Assembly (NCBI GenBank): GCA_910575565.1
Contig: CAJTFL010000003.1
Coordinates: 1 to 64,000 of the forward strand
Source of the DNA: Lachnospiraceae bacterium
GTDB taxonomy: Bacteria > Bacillota > Clostridia > Lachnospirales > Lachnospiraceae
Length of the DNA stretch: 64,000 bases
Direction: 5' to 3'
Position numbers and translations under genes: made by a program. Numbering within the stretch: position 1 is the first letter of the stretch; every line of letters begins with the position of its first letter. Positions 24,520 through 33,189 of this stretch are shown one piece after another. The notes below the pieces were generated by a model that was not told the DNA's origin, ran no database searches, and saw only the letters and a list, made by a program, of their open reading frames with translations.

Positions 24520-25626
24520 TCAATCTGTACCTGAAATGTCCCTGTTACCAGCAGGGGCATTTTCACTTGATGCTTCATTCCGCTTTCGGTTCAGCATATC
24601 CGCAACTTTTTTCTGTTCGTTAGGATATAAATGCCCATATGTATTCAAGGTAATCTTAATATCCTTATGTCCCATGCGTTCCTTAATAACCATAGGCGCC
24701 ACTCCCTGATGCGCAAGATACGCATATGCTGAATGTCTTAAATCGTGTACCCTAATCTTTTTTACCCCAGCCTTTTGAATATGCCGTACCATCTTATGCT
24801 GCACAGCTTCTCCTACGATTGGAAACAATCTTTCGCTATTAGGAAACTCATATAGTTTATTACAATATTCCTTTATCTCCTGTGTTAAAAATTCCGGTAT
24901 GTCTATTGTCCTGACCGACTGTTCCGTCTTGGGCGTTGTAATAACGTCTTTTCCCTCTGTCCGGTAATAGGTTTTTGAAATGGATATTTTGTTCTCCTGA
25001 AAATTCACGTCACTTTTAAACAACGCAAGTAATTCTCCGATGCGCATCCCCGTCCAAAATAGAATCTCAAACAGCACATAATATCTGCTTCCCACCTCAA
25101 TCGTATTAATGAACTGCTGATACTCCTCATAAGTCCAGAAATCCATTTTATCCGCATCTGACTTCCCCATTTTCTTTACTTTCTTGCAGGGATTGTTTGT
25201 CAGATTGTAGATGTTGGAAGCGTGAGTAAATAATGCTGTCATCTGATTCTGAAACATCCGCAGGATGTCTGCGAATATCCTGCCTCCCGCATTTTGTTCT
25301 GCCACTGGATAATGTCTGCCGGTGTAATTTCATTCATAGACTTTTGTTCAAAATACGGAAGAATATGCCGCTCAATCATATATCTCTTATTTTTGATTGA
25401 CCGTTCCTTCAATTCACCCTGCTTATCCCTGAAATAAGTCTCAACAAAAGCCCCTACTTTCATATTCATATCTGCTTCTGTTGTGTGCATAAACTGTTCT
25501 TCATACTCTTTTGCTTCTCTTTTTGTTTTAAAACCTCTTTTGCATTTTTTTCTGTCTGCCCGTCCAATCGTTGTAACGAAACATACAATACCATGTTCCC
25601 CTCTGCTCATCTTTATAGACTGACAT
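24520..25626 (-). pseudogene. int: Tyrosine integrase, two frameshifts
   Basis: A Tn916-Int-like tyrosine recombinase of about 368 codons in three frames. The start (25626, after AAAGGAG) gives MSVYKDEQRGTWYCMFRYND, an AP2-like arm-binding domain. At a run of seven A (about 25553-25559) the frame shifts to KKCKRGFKTKREAKEYEEQF and the SAM-like core. At about 25262 it shifts again (SQT, then LRMFQNQMTALFTHAS) into the catalytic domain. R-H-R-Y residues are present: TGMRIGELLAL (Arg), VHDLRHSAYAYL (His and Arg), ITLNTYGHLYP (Tyr). Two lesions suggest the integrase is dead, unless the homopolymer is a sequencing error. Confidence 0.85.
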
Positions 25627-25753
25627 AAAATCTCCTTTCTTCTCGGGGCAGTCTGTGGTCTGTCATAAAATCAATCCTGCAGGACTGCCCTTAAATTTGC
25701 GTTTTCGTTTCAGCCGCATATCCTATATATCTGAATGATATTCCGACCATCTG

Positions 25754-25951
25754 TTAAGCTGTTGTCGCTCCGCTTTGATACCCATAAAATTTCTTGTCCC
25801 AATATGCTCTGGGTATCTTGCCGGACACTACAATATAACCTCCATCTTCCAGTTCCTTGTTTAACTGTCTGATAATCTTATATGCGTGTCCCTTAGAAAC
25901 GCCGGGCATATCAACAACATCCTGTGCCGTTACCATATAATTATTATTCAT
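25754..25951 (-). CDS. Xis-like small DNA-binding protein
   Basis: A 65-residue winged-helix protein (MVTAQDVVDMPGVSKGHAYK, IIRQLNKELEDGGYIVVSGK, IPRAYWDKKFYGYQ) of the type placed next to integrases in Firmicute ICEs, where it serves as excisionase or regulator. The true start may be 25951 (MNNNYMV) or the internal Met at codon 6. It sits 128 bp upstream of int on the same strand and shares a divergent promoter region with the DUF6076 gene. Confidence 0.8.
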   Translation of the reverse strand: MNNNYMVTAQDVVDMPGVSKGHAYKIIRQLNKELEDGGYIVVSGKIPRAYWDKKFYGYQSGATTA

Positions 25952-26012
25952 CTACCTCCCTCCTCCTGCACTGACGCTGTATATTGTCAAGTTTTTATTT
26001 TAAATCGTATTT

Positions 26013-26065
26013 TTATCTTGACTTTCTTCCTATAATAATTCAATACCGAAAGTTTGTCAAGATAA
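26013..26065 (-). promoter_or_regulatory. Promoter and inverted repeat controlling xis-int
   Basis: On the minus strand TTGACA (26055-26060), a 17-nt spacer and TATTAT (26032-26037) form a good sigma-A promoter for the Xis-like gene. It is overlapped by a perfect inverted repeat TTATCTTGAC (26013-26022) / GTCAAGATAA (26056-26065), with a third half-site TTATCTTG near 26092. This arrangement suggests an operator that a regulator covers to silence excision. Confidence 0.6.
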
Positions 26066-26174
26066 TTTTATTGAATTTATTTTTATCTTGTGATAGTATT
26101 GTATCTATAAGAGAAAAATGGCATTTAAGAGGAGCTATTTTAAGCCGTTAATCTGATAGAAAGGAAATTTACCC

Positions 26175-27389
26175 ATGAATTTATATTCGCCGGACATCAT
26201 CAAAGATGATTTTCACTTTTGTATTGCAACGTACAGCCTTAACCGCCACACACACGAAGAAACGCTTTCCGCATCTTATACGAATAAGAATACGCTGAAA
26301 AACAACACTGTCTGTTTAATACAAAAAGCAGCTATTCACACCAACATTATGGAAATCCTTGATTATGATATGCCAGAAAAAGAATCTGCTGTTGTGGCAT
26401 TTCAAAAATTGAAATCTGCTTTGCATTTGCTTGGCACAGCTTGCCCTTTTGACAAAAAAACATTCAATTTATATTGCTGCGAACACACACCAAAAGATAT
26501 TGAAGCTTCTGCCGAGCAAATCATGCCAATATTACAGTCCTGCTTTGAAAAACACCCGGCACTGTCTTATCTGTATCCTTTATTTCATATGGTAATGCGC
26601 ACTTGCTATCAGCAAGCCGGAAAACCAGCCGATACGGAGCTGCTTCAAGCCGCCAAACTATTATCCAAAGAAGTTGGCAGTCTTGAGACTTTATATACGC
26701 AAGCAAGAGATTATTTAGATGCGGTTATCATAGCGCCGTCAAGACAAGGCTTACAGTTGCCTAGCAGTGCAATAGCTGAAATATACCATTCTTATTGCCT
26801 GTATGCTAGTAAACAGGATTTTCAATCGGATGCATTATCCGCTATGGAAATAAAAGAAACTTTTCTGCCTGACATTCATACCCATACAGATACTCATTCC
26901 AATACACAAGATTGGATAGAGTATTTAAACCATGCCTCTAACCTTATTACAGATAATGCAATCGGGAAATACCCCATTACATCATTCAAACAGTTCTTAT
27001 GTATAGGCATTAGACTACTTCTTGAAGATGAACTCGTTATCAAAAAATGCAAACTATGTAATGGATATTTTCGTGTGAAGTATACTTCCAACCAAGAATA
27101 CTGCACAAGAATATACAGAGACACTTCCACTACCTGTAATGAGTACGCCAGCCGGAAATCTTATAAGGAAAAGTTATTCAGCCATCCGATTCATACGGAA
27201 TTCACAAAATCATATAACAGGCTATATGCCCGTATCCGCAGAGGGAAACTGCCTGCTGACACGCCACTTATGGATCAGCTAAAAGCGCTCCATGACGAGT
27301 ATACTGAAAAATATGAGAACACACATCAGAAAGACCGAGAAGCTATATGGAAAGAATATATAGAAAGAAATAAGGAACTGCTCAATTAG
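26175..27389 (+). CDS. DUF6076-like protein with C-terminal zinc motif
   Basis: A 404-residue cytoplasmic protein. The N-terminal ~270 residues are mostly helical with no clear motif. The C-terminal part has CKLCNGYFRVKYTSNQEYC followed by DTSTTCNEYASRKSYKEKL, a Cys-x2-Cys...Cys...Cys pattern like the zinc-binding end of CGNR/DUF6076 proteins common at the ends of Firmicute integrative elements. The start at 26175 follows AAAGGAAA. It is transcribed divergently from xis-int across a region with inverted repeats, suggesting a regulatory role. It is the last element gene before the tuf-like scar. Confidence 0.75.
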   Translation: MNLYSPDIIKDDFHFCIATYSLNRHTHEETLSASYTNKNTLKNNTVCLIQKAAIHTNIMEILDYDMPEKESAVVAFQKLKSALHLLGTACPFDKKTFNLYCCEHTPKDIEASAEQIMPILQSCFEKHPALSYLYPLFHMVMRTCYQQAGKPADTELLQAAKLLSKEVGSLETLYTQARDYLDAVIIAPSRQGLQLPSSAIAEIYHSYCLYASKQDFQSDALSAMEIKETFLPDIHTHTDTHSNTQDWIEYLNHASNLITDNAIGKYPITSFKQFLCIGIRLLLEDELVIKKCKLCNGYFRVKYTSNQEYCTRIYRDTSTTCNEYASRKSYKEKLFSHPIHTEFTKSYNRLYARIRRGKLPADTPLMDQLKALHDEYTEKYENTHQKDREAIWKEYIERNKELLN

Positions 27390-27447
27390 CGAATTTTGTT
27401 ATCATTCTGTTATCACGACTTACTAATTCCACCAAACATCGAAAAAA

Positions 27448-27475
27448 GGACTTTCCGAGAAAACTCGGAAAGTCC
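27448..27475 (-). terminator. tuf-type terminator
   Basis: Perfect 12-bp arms (GGACTTTCCGAG) with a TTTT loop and a minus-strand T-run (TTTTTTCG), 23 bp after the tuf stop codon. It looks like the native tuf terminator. Confidence 0.85.
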
Positions 27476-27497
27476 CATAAATTCAATGAATTTTCAA

Positions 27498-27554
27498 TTA
27501 CTCAATAATCGTAGCCACACGTCCAGAACCTACTGTACGTCCACCCTCACGGAT
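27498..27554 (-). pseudogene. tuf: tuf (EF-Tu) 3'-end fragment; probable integration scar
   Basis: 57 nt encode IREGGRTVGSGRVATIIE and a stop, the exact C-terminus of elongation factor Tu. Sequence to the right (27555 onward) is unrelated to EF-Tu. It lies at the boundary between the tyrosine-integrase element and chromosomal genes. Elements that integrate in a gene's 3' end duplicate such a short stretch, so this is probably an att half-site. The expected adjacent tuf body is missing, implying a later deletion or rearrangement. Confidence 0.85.
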
Positions 27555-27639
27555 TAGAGAACGAACTAACCGTCTCAAATACACTGCCGCTCAAGGAATT
27601 GACACTTTCCTTATATTCTAGTACTGCGTTGCGTATCCC

Positions 27640-27908
27640 CCTCCCCTTGCTTAAAAATCCTTCTAATTTTCCAATCATCACAATTTGGCTCCCTTTCAAA
27701 ACTATCAATTTAGTTTCTATCTGGCTCCGGGCTTTTTCTATAGTTTTCTTATCATTTCCCTTCCCTTTTATTTTTTCCTGAAATTCCTTTCCCCGAAATA
27801 TTCCTTTATCTCTTCATAAAGGATTCCCTGGTTCCTTTTCAGCGCCAGGACATAATCCACCCTCCTTGATATCTAACAATTCCGGGATAGCCGTAATCTC
27901 GTAATTAC
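27640..27908 (-). pseudogene. ISAs1-family transposase remnant
   Basis: Conceptual pieces of an ISAs1-type DDE transposase: YEITAIPELLDI, then (after an internal deletion) VDYVLALKRNQGILYEEIKE in another frame, and TIEKARSQIET in a third. The order matches the middle of the family, with the catalytic DAMGCQ segment deleted. Frameshifts, stops and the deletion make it non-functional. It begins 3 bp after the HAD gene's stop codon and leads to a half copy of the palindromic repeat terminus (27619-27635). Confidence 0.65.
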
Positions 27909-27910
27909 CT

Positions 27911-28567
27911 TTAACCGCCTAAAATCCTAACCACTTCCCCCGCATCCGCCGCAATCCAGTCCGCACCTGCCTGCTCCAATTCCTCCCGGCTGCCGTAACC
28001 GAAAAGCACGCCTATGCTTTCCAGGCCGTTTTCCTTAGCGCCTAAAATATCGTGCTTCCGGTCGCCGATCATCACCGTCTCCGGCTTTTCCTCCTCTCGG
28101 ATGCCAGCCTTATCCATCACATACCGGATCACGTCGCCCTTCCTCACCCGGGTTTCCTCCATGTCTGCGCCGCCGATCAAGGCAAAATACGAGTCCAGCC
28201 GGAAATGCTCCAGAACCCTTTTGGCAAAGGGCTCCGGCTTGGAGGTAGCCACATACAGCTTTTTTCCCGCCGCCTTAAGGCGCTCCAGCATTTCCCGGAC
28301 TCCCGGCAGCTCCTTATTTTCCAAAATCCCTTTAACGGTATAGTATTCCCGGTACACCAGCACCGCTTCCCTGGCCTGCTTTTCCGAAAAGCCGTAACAC
28401 CCCATAAAGCTGTCCACCAGGGGAGGCCCGATAAAGGGCGTAAGCTTTTCCAGATCTGGCTCCTCAATCCCGTAACGGCGCAGGGCATACTGCACCGATT
28501 TCGTAATCCCCACCATAGGATCCGTCAGCGTCCCGTCCACATCGAACAAAATATAGCGCTTCCCCAT
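27911..28567 (-). CDS. HAD-family phosphatase (phosphoglycolate phosphatase-like)
   Basis: A 218-residue HAD subfamily IA hydrolase. Motif I is FDVDGTLTD, motif II is the Ser in YVATSKPEP, motif III involves KGDVIRYVMDKA, and motif IV is VMIGDRKHDILGAKENGLES. The cap domain is C1-type (~15-85). Close to Gph/YqaB-type 5'-nucleotidase or phosphoglycolate phosphatases; the substrate cannot be told from sequence. Length is normal and the active site intact. It reads in the same direction as the serpin gene, 32 bp downstream of it, so the two may be co-transcribed. Confidence 0.92.
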   Translation of the reverse strand: MGKRYILFDVDGTLTDPMVGITKSVQYALRRYGIEEPDLEKLTPFIGPPLVDSFMGCYGFSEKQAREAVLVYREYYTVKGILENKELPGVREMLERLKAAGKKLYVATSKPEPFAKRVLEHFRLDSYFALIGGADMEETRVRKGDVIRYVMDKAGIREEEKPETVMIGDRKHDILGAKENGLESIGVLFGYGSREELEQAGADWIAADAGEVVRILGG

Positions 28568-28599
28568 ATTTCCTTTGTCCTTTCTCCTGATCGGTTAAG

Positions 28600-29961
28600 C
28601 TATGGATTCCTGCAAATTCCTAAAAACAGCCATACGCCATCGAGATCCTGGATCCCAAAGAGGAATGGCCGGTCAAGGATCATTTCCGCATAGGGCTTTT
28701 CCTCCTCATCCAGCAATGCCCCCAATGCCACATCAAGCTTTGTGTAGGCAGCGCCTTCCACTCCGTTTTCATCAATCCCGATATGGGTTTGCTGGATCAC
28801 ATTCGTTATCTTAAGGGGCTGGGAAGAGATCCCTCCAAATTCCCCCTCCGGCCCGAACATCCGCTCCAGTCCCATGGCCTTTAACGTATCAGCCAGGGAC
28901 ATATCCGTTCCGAAATCAAATTGGGGAACCTTCCAATAAACTTCCCCAAAAGTCCACCCGCCTTCCGGCTCCGTCAATCCTTTTTCCAAAAGCTCTGGGG
29001 AAGCCAAAAATTCTGCCGCGTTCCTTCCCTTATCCGGAAGGAGGAAGAACATCCTGCACCCATTATTCGTGGAAAGGAATGAGGTGGTATAGCCATCCCC
29101 CTTCATAAAGCTTCCCTGTCTGTCCGTCTGGTTCATAAAAAGGCATTTTCTCTTTACGCCATCTTCGCCGGTAAACTCATCTTCCTTGGTCAAGCTTTCC
29201 GAGAACGCATCACTCCAGCTTCCGTAAAAATACAGGGTATTGATAATCGTCGCCAGCGTCTCCTTACCCGGGGAAAGCTGCGGGGAAAGGACGCCTTCAG
29301 TCTGCCGGGAAATCCACTCCCCCATCTTCTTCCCCGTTTCCTCCTGATGGAAATCCACCACGTAAGTCGGGGCAAAAAACTGCTGCGCCGCTAAGGTCTG
29401 ATACTCCCGGTTTACCGAAAGCTCATCGGAAATCCAAAGGGAATTGCCAATCCGAATCTTATCCTCCTTGGTTCCCCCGACGGCCAAACTGTCCTCCCCC
29501 CACTGCTTATTCCTGGCATCGTCCATCTGCTGCTGGTAATAATACCCCTGGTAAAGCTTCTGGCATTGAAGAGCCAGCTCTTTCTTATCCTCCATCCCAA
29601 GGAAGGCCAAAACCTCCTTTTCTGTCTGTCCCTCCGCCCCGCACCCGGCAAGGGCAATGGCGTAATACAGGCTTAGGGGGCTGTAGGCGGCATTTCCTCC
29701 TTCGCCCAATAAAATCTGGCTTCCCGTTTTAAAGGAAAACGCTTCCATGCCCGCGGCAAACTCTTCGGAAATCTGGTTTTCTTCCAGAAGCTTAGCCCAC
29801 TGCTCATAATCATTGTAAGCATAGGAAACTTCCTGCGGTTTTCCCGCCTCCATGCTTACGCTTCCTGCCTGCCCGCCGCTTGTCTGGCCGCCGTTTGCGC
29901 AAAGCCCAACCCCTGCGGCAAGCATGGCCGCGGCCGTTATCGCTGCTGTTATACGTTTCAT
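28600..29961 (-). CDS. Secreted serpin-family protein
   Basis: A 453-residue serpin with an N-terminal signal peptide (KRITAAITAAAMLAAGVGLC; the Cys could be a lipobox) and a short linker. Serpin signatures: FSFKTGSQILLGEGGNAAYS, YSPLSLYYAIALAGCGAEGQ, breach/shutter LYFYGSWSDAF, and the C-terminal DRPFLFGIQDLDGVWLFLG. The reactive-centre region (ENGVEGAAYTKLDV) keeps the small residues of an inhibitory hinge only in part. It probably inhibits a serine or cysteine protease outside the cell, as known for gut Eubacterium and Bifidobacterium serpins. The start at 29961 follows GAAGGGA. Confidence 0.92.
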   Translation of the reverse strand: MKRITAAITAAAMLAAGVGLCANGGQTSGGQAGSVSMEAGKPQEVSYAYNDYEQWAKLLEENQISEEFAAGMEAFSFKTGSQILLGEGGNAAYSPLSLYYAIALAGCGAEGQTEKEVLAFLGMEDKKELALQCQKLYQGYYYQQQMDDARNKQWGEDSLAVGGTKEDKIRIGNSLWISDELSVNREYQTLAAQQFFAPTYVVDFHQEETGKKMGEWISRQTEGVLSPQLSPGKETLATIINTLYFYGSWSDAFSESLTKEDEFTGEDGVKRKCLFMNQTDRQGSFMKGDGYTTSFLSTNNGCRMFFLLPDKGRNAAEFLASPELLEKGLTEPEGGWTFGEVYWKVPQFDFGTDMSLADTLKAMGLERMFGPEGEFGGISSQPLKITNVIQQTHIGIDENGVEGAAYTKLDVALGALLDEEEKPYAEMILDRPFLFGIQDLDGVWLFLGICRNP

Positions 29962-30058
29962 CAAATCCCTTCTCCCCTTTCTTTATCATAGTTTAATTTT
30001 AGCGCAGATTTATAAGTTCCACAATATAAATTTTCTTGTAAAAATCTTACGTGTTTCC

Positions 30059-30196
30059 GCCCCAGCAGAGGGATATTCCATCGTCACTTACGCTTAGCTC
30101 CGCCTCTAACGCAGCGGACGCTAAACTCGTGAGAGACCCCGCTCGGCGCCGGCGTTTTCGGAGGGGATTCCTTATGGAATATCCCTCTGCTGGGGC
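30059..30196. repeat. 138-bp element with perfect 23-bp terminal inverted repeats
   Basis: The arms at 30059-30081 and 30174-30196 are exact complements (starting GCCCCAGCAGAGGG). The interior has GC-rich text (CGCTAAACTCGTGAGAG) echoing the repeats at 34540 and 39643. It is non-coding, upstream of the serpin. MITE-like or a strong transcript hairpin. Confidence 0.7.
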
Positions 30197-30336
30197 TAGC
30201 TAGTTTGCTGGCAAGCGGCAGATGAATATGGGCTGAATCGACAGTATATCTTAAAAAGGGCTGCATTTAATTCATCATGGCCTGGCTTCGCTGCTGTATT
30301 GGCAAGCATAGAAACGCCTCGACAAGCCAAGAACTA

Positions 30337-30645
30337 GCCGCCTGTGGTGCGTGTACACAAAGAAAACCGTATAAAACGGCGGCACTTAGCCAGGTCTTTT
30401 CGATCTTAGTGTCCGTTCCGTTTTATCCCGAGCGAGAGCGCGTTTTCGTGTGTACATCCACCACAGACGGCGAACTTGCCAGCCTACGTGTCTTATCTCA
30501 ACCAATAAACTTATCGTAAGAAACGCAGCTAACTCCATCCGCTCCCAACATCATCCGAAACACCCCAGCGTCAAAATTCCCCTACCAGCTATCCAGGTTG
30601 ACAAAGCATTAATCTCCCCCAGCTACCCAAATCAACAAAGCCCTG
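30337..30645 (-). repeat. Composite intergenic repeat, copy R1
   Basis: A palindrome at 30337-30471 (outer arms GCCGCCTGTGGTG and its complement), then a conserved ~110-bp spacer, then two degenerate 33-bp units (AGCTATCCAGGTTGACAAAG) at 30585-30645. Same order as R4 and reverse of R2 and R3. No credible gene in 30197-30754. Confidence 0.8.
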
Positions 30646-30754
30646 GAAATCATCTTCCCAAGGCTTCATTCTCCCTATCATCCCTTATACATTAACCGTT
30701 TTTCCGTCCGCCCCTTCCGCAGCGGTTCAATACCTTCAGCAATTCCCCTTATTC

Positions 30755-32296
30755 TCACTTCACCAGCAAGCTCTTCCCGGTCATCTCCTTAGGCTGCTCC
30801 ATCCCCATCAGTTCAATCAAGGTAGGAATGATATCCGCCAGGCAGCCGCCTTCCCTAAGCTTATACGCCGGATCGGCATTTACCAGAATGAAAGGAACCG
30901 GGTTGGTGGTATGAGCCGTCCATGGCTCGCCGGTAGCGTAATCCACCAGCTGCTCCGCATTGCCGTGATCCGCGCAGATAAACATCACGCCGCCTACTTC
31001 CTTAAGGGCATCCACCGCTTTGCCCACACACTCGTCCACCGTCTCGATGGCCTTGATAGCGGCTTCCTCCACCCCGGTATGGCCAACCATGTCGGGGTTT
31101 GCAAAGTTAATGATAATCACATCGTATTTCCCGGACTTAATGGCTCCCACCAGCTTCTCGCACACGCCCGGAGCGCTCATCTCCGGCTTTAAGTCGTAGG
31201 TAGCCACCTCCTTTGGAGAAGGAACCAGGATCCGGTCTTCCCCTTCGTTGGGCTCCTCGATGCCGCCGTTAAAAAAGAAAGTCACATGGGCGTACTTTTC
31301 CGTCTCGGCAATCCTGGCCTGGGTCTTCCCATTGGCCGCCAAAAACTCGCCAAAAGTATTGGTGATCAGCTCTTTGTGGAAAGCTACCAGCTTATTCTGG
31401 ATGGTCTCATCATAATCGGTAAAGCATACATAAACTAATTCCATCCGCTTTTCCCGGGGGAAGCCGGTAAAGTCGTCATCACAGAAGGCGCGGGTGATTT
31501 CCCGGGCACGGTCGGGACGGAAATTGTAGAAGATAATGGAATCATGCTCCTTGATCAGGCCCACAGGCTTGCCATCCTCCACTACCACCGTAGGCATAAC
31601 AAACTCATCGTATTTTTCCTCATCATAGGAAGCCTGGATTCCCGCAGGGCCGCTTTCGGCAGTCTTCCCTTCGCCTTTGGTCAAGGCGTCGTAGGCTAAC
31701 TTCACCCGATCCCAGTTCTTATCCCGATCCATGGCATAGTAGCGCCCCATCACGGAGGCAACCTTCCCTACGCCAAGCTCCTTCATCTTCCCTTCCAGCT
31801 CTTCCACAAACTCCTTGCCGGAAGCAGGGGGCGTGTCACGGCCATCCAGGAAACAGTGGACGAACACCTTCGTCAGGCCGTTCCGTTTCGCCAGCTCCAA
31901 AAGGCCGAAAATATGGGTCAAATGGCTGTGCACGCCGCCGTCGGAAACCAAGCCGTACAGATGGAGGGAGGAATCATGCTCCTTGCAGTTTTCCACCGCC
32001 TGCAAAAACTCCGGGATCTGGAAGAAATCACCGTCCTGGATGGACTTGGTAATCCTGGTCAGCTCCTGGTAAACGATGCGGCCCGCGCCCATATTTAAAT
32101 GGCCTACCTCCGAGTTCCCCATCTGGCCCTCGGGAAGGCCCACCGCCATGCCGCTGGCATTGCCCTTCACAAAGGGGCACTGGCTCATCAGCTGATCCAT
32201 CACCGGGGTTTTCGCCTCACACACGGCGTTATGCTCACAGTTATCGTTTAAGCCGTAGCCGTCCAAAATCATTAACACTGTAGGTTTTTTGCTCAT
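30755..32296 (-). CDS. gpmI: 2,3-bisphosphoglycerate-independent phosphoglycerate mutase
   Basis: A 513-residue Mn-dependent iPGM converting 3-phosphoglycerate to 2-phosphoglycerate in glycolysis. The N-terminal metal site is MILDGYGLND, the phosphoserine is in GQMGNSEVGHLNMGAGR, and the C-terminal metal motifs are NFANPDMVGHTG and FICADHGNAEQ. Length and all motifs are standard. The start at 32296 follows AAAGGAG. It is the last gene of the gap-pgk-tpiA-gpmI cluster, all on the minus strand, with an 83-bp gap after tpiA. Confidence 0.97.
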   Translation of the reverse strand: MSKKPTVLMILDGYGLNDNCEHNAVCEAKTPVMDQLMSQCPFVKGNASGMAVGLPEGQMGNSEVGHLNMGAGRIVYQELTRITKSIQDGDFFQIPEFLQAVENCKEHDSSLHLYGLVSDGGVHSHLTHIFGLLELAKRNGLTKVFVHCFLDGRDTPPASGKEFVEELEGKMKELGVGKVASVMGRYYAMDRDKNWDRVKLAYDALTKGEGKTAESGPAGIQASYDEEKYDEFVMPTVVVEDGKPVGLIKEHDSIIFYNFRPDRAREITRAFCDDDFTGFPREKRMELVYVCFTDYDETIQNKLVAFHKELITNTFGEFLAANGKTQARIAETEKYAHVTFFFNGGIEEPNEGEDRILVPSPKEVATYDLKPEMSAPGVCEKLVGAIKSGKYDVIIINFANPDMVGHTGVEEAAIKAIETVDECVGKAVDALKEVGGVMFICADHGNAEQLVDYATGEPWTAHTTNPVPFILVNADPAYKLREGGCLADIIPTLIELMGMEQPKEMTGKSLLVK

Positions 32297-32379
32297 TTTA
32301 TTCGGATCTCCTTTCGCAAGAGTCCCCGCAGAACTGCTTTGTGGGCAATGCTGCGGGGACAGTTACCTAAACGTTTAAC

Positions 32380-33132
32380 TTACTTGTTATAGTTTACAAT
32401 CTTTCCAAAGTCTGGCTTTAAGGAAGCGCCGCCAACTAAGCCGCCGTCGATGTTTGGCTGTGCAAACAGCTCGGGAGCGGAAGAGGCGGATACCGAACCG
32501 CCATACTGGATGCGGATAGCTTCTGCCGTGGCTTCATCGTAAAGCTCCCCGATGCACACACGGATAGCCGCGCAAACTTCTTCCGCCTGCTCAGTGGTAG
32601 CCACCTTGCCGGTTCCGATCGCCCAGATCGGCTCATAGGCGATTACGGCCTTCTTCGCCTGATCGGCAGTCACATTTAAGAAGGCAATCTTAATCTGCTG
32701 GCGAACCCACTCGATGGTGATCCCCTGCTCCCTCTGGGTCAAGGTTTCGCCGCAGCAGATGATGGGGGTTAACCCATGCTCAAAAGCCTTTAACACCTTT
32801 TTATTTACCGTCTCGTCGGTTTCCGCAAAGTACTCCCTTCTCTCGGAATGGCCGATAATTACGTACTGAACCCCTGCGTCCGTCAACATATTGGGGGAAA
32901 TCTCGCCGGTGAAGGCGCCCTTTTCCTCGTAGTACAGGTTTTCCGCACCGATATGAATATTCGTGCCCTTTGCCGCTTCCATCGCCGGAATAATGTCGAT
33001 CGCCGGTACGCAGAATACTACGTCCACATCGTCATTAACTACAAGGGGCTTTAAGGTTTCCACTAAGGCAACTGCCTCGGAAGGGGTCATGTTCATCTTC
33101 CAGTTGCCTGCGATAATTTTCTTTCTTGCCAT
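32380..33132 (-). CDS. tpiA: Triosephosphate isomerase
   Basis: A 250-residue TIM barrel interconverting dihydroxyacetone phosphate and glyceraldehyde-3-phosphate. Substrate Lys in AGNWKMN, catalytic His in IIGHSERR, catalytic Glu in [12 protein letters not shown], phosphate loop [11 protein letters not shown]. Complete, intact and of normal length. It is preceded by AGAAGGAGAG. Lies 57 bp downstream of pgk and is almost certainly co-transcribed with it and gpmI. Confidence 0.98.
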   Translation of the reverse strand: MARKKIIAGNWKMNMTPSEAVALVETLKPLVVNDDVDVVFCVPAIDIIPAMEAAKGTNIHIGAENLYYEEKGAFTGEISPNMLTDAGVQYVIIGHSERREYFAETDETVNKKVLKAFEHGLTPIICCGETLTQREQGITIEWVRQQIKIAFLNVTADQAKKAVIAYEPIWAIGTGKVATTEQAEEVCAAIRVCIGELYDEATAEAIRIQYGGSVSASSAPELFAQPNIDGGLVGGASLKPDFGKIVNYNK

Positions 33133-33189
33133 GGCTTGGCTCTCTCCTTCTATAAATTAAGATGTTATGCCAAAAGGTTTTTTGACTCT

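Noticed and set aside
30277..30519. 80-codon frame over palindrome R1, and a 100-codon frame at 39256-39558 over R2, with similar conceptual proteins.
   Set aside because: Both read through palindromic repeats on opposite strands, lack ribosome sites and reflect repeat DNA similarity.
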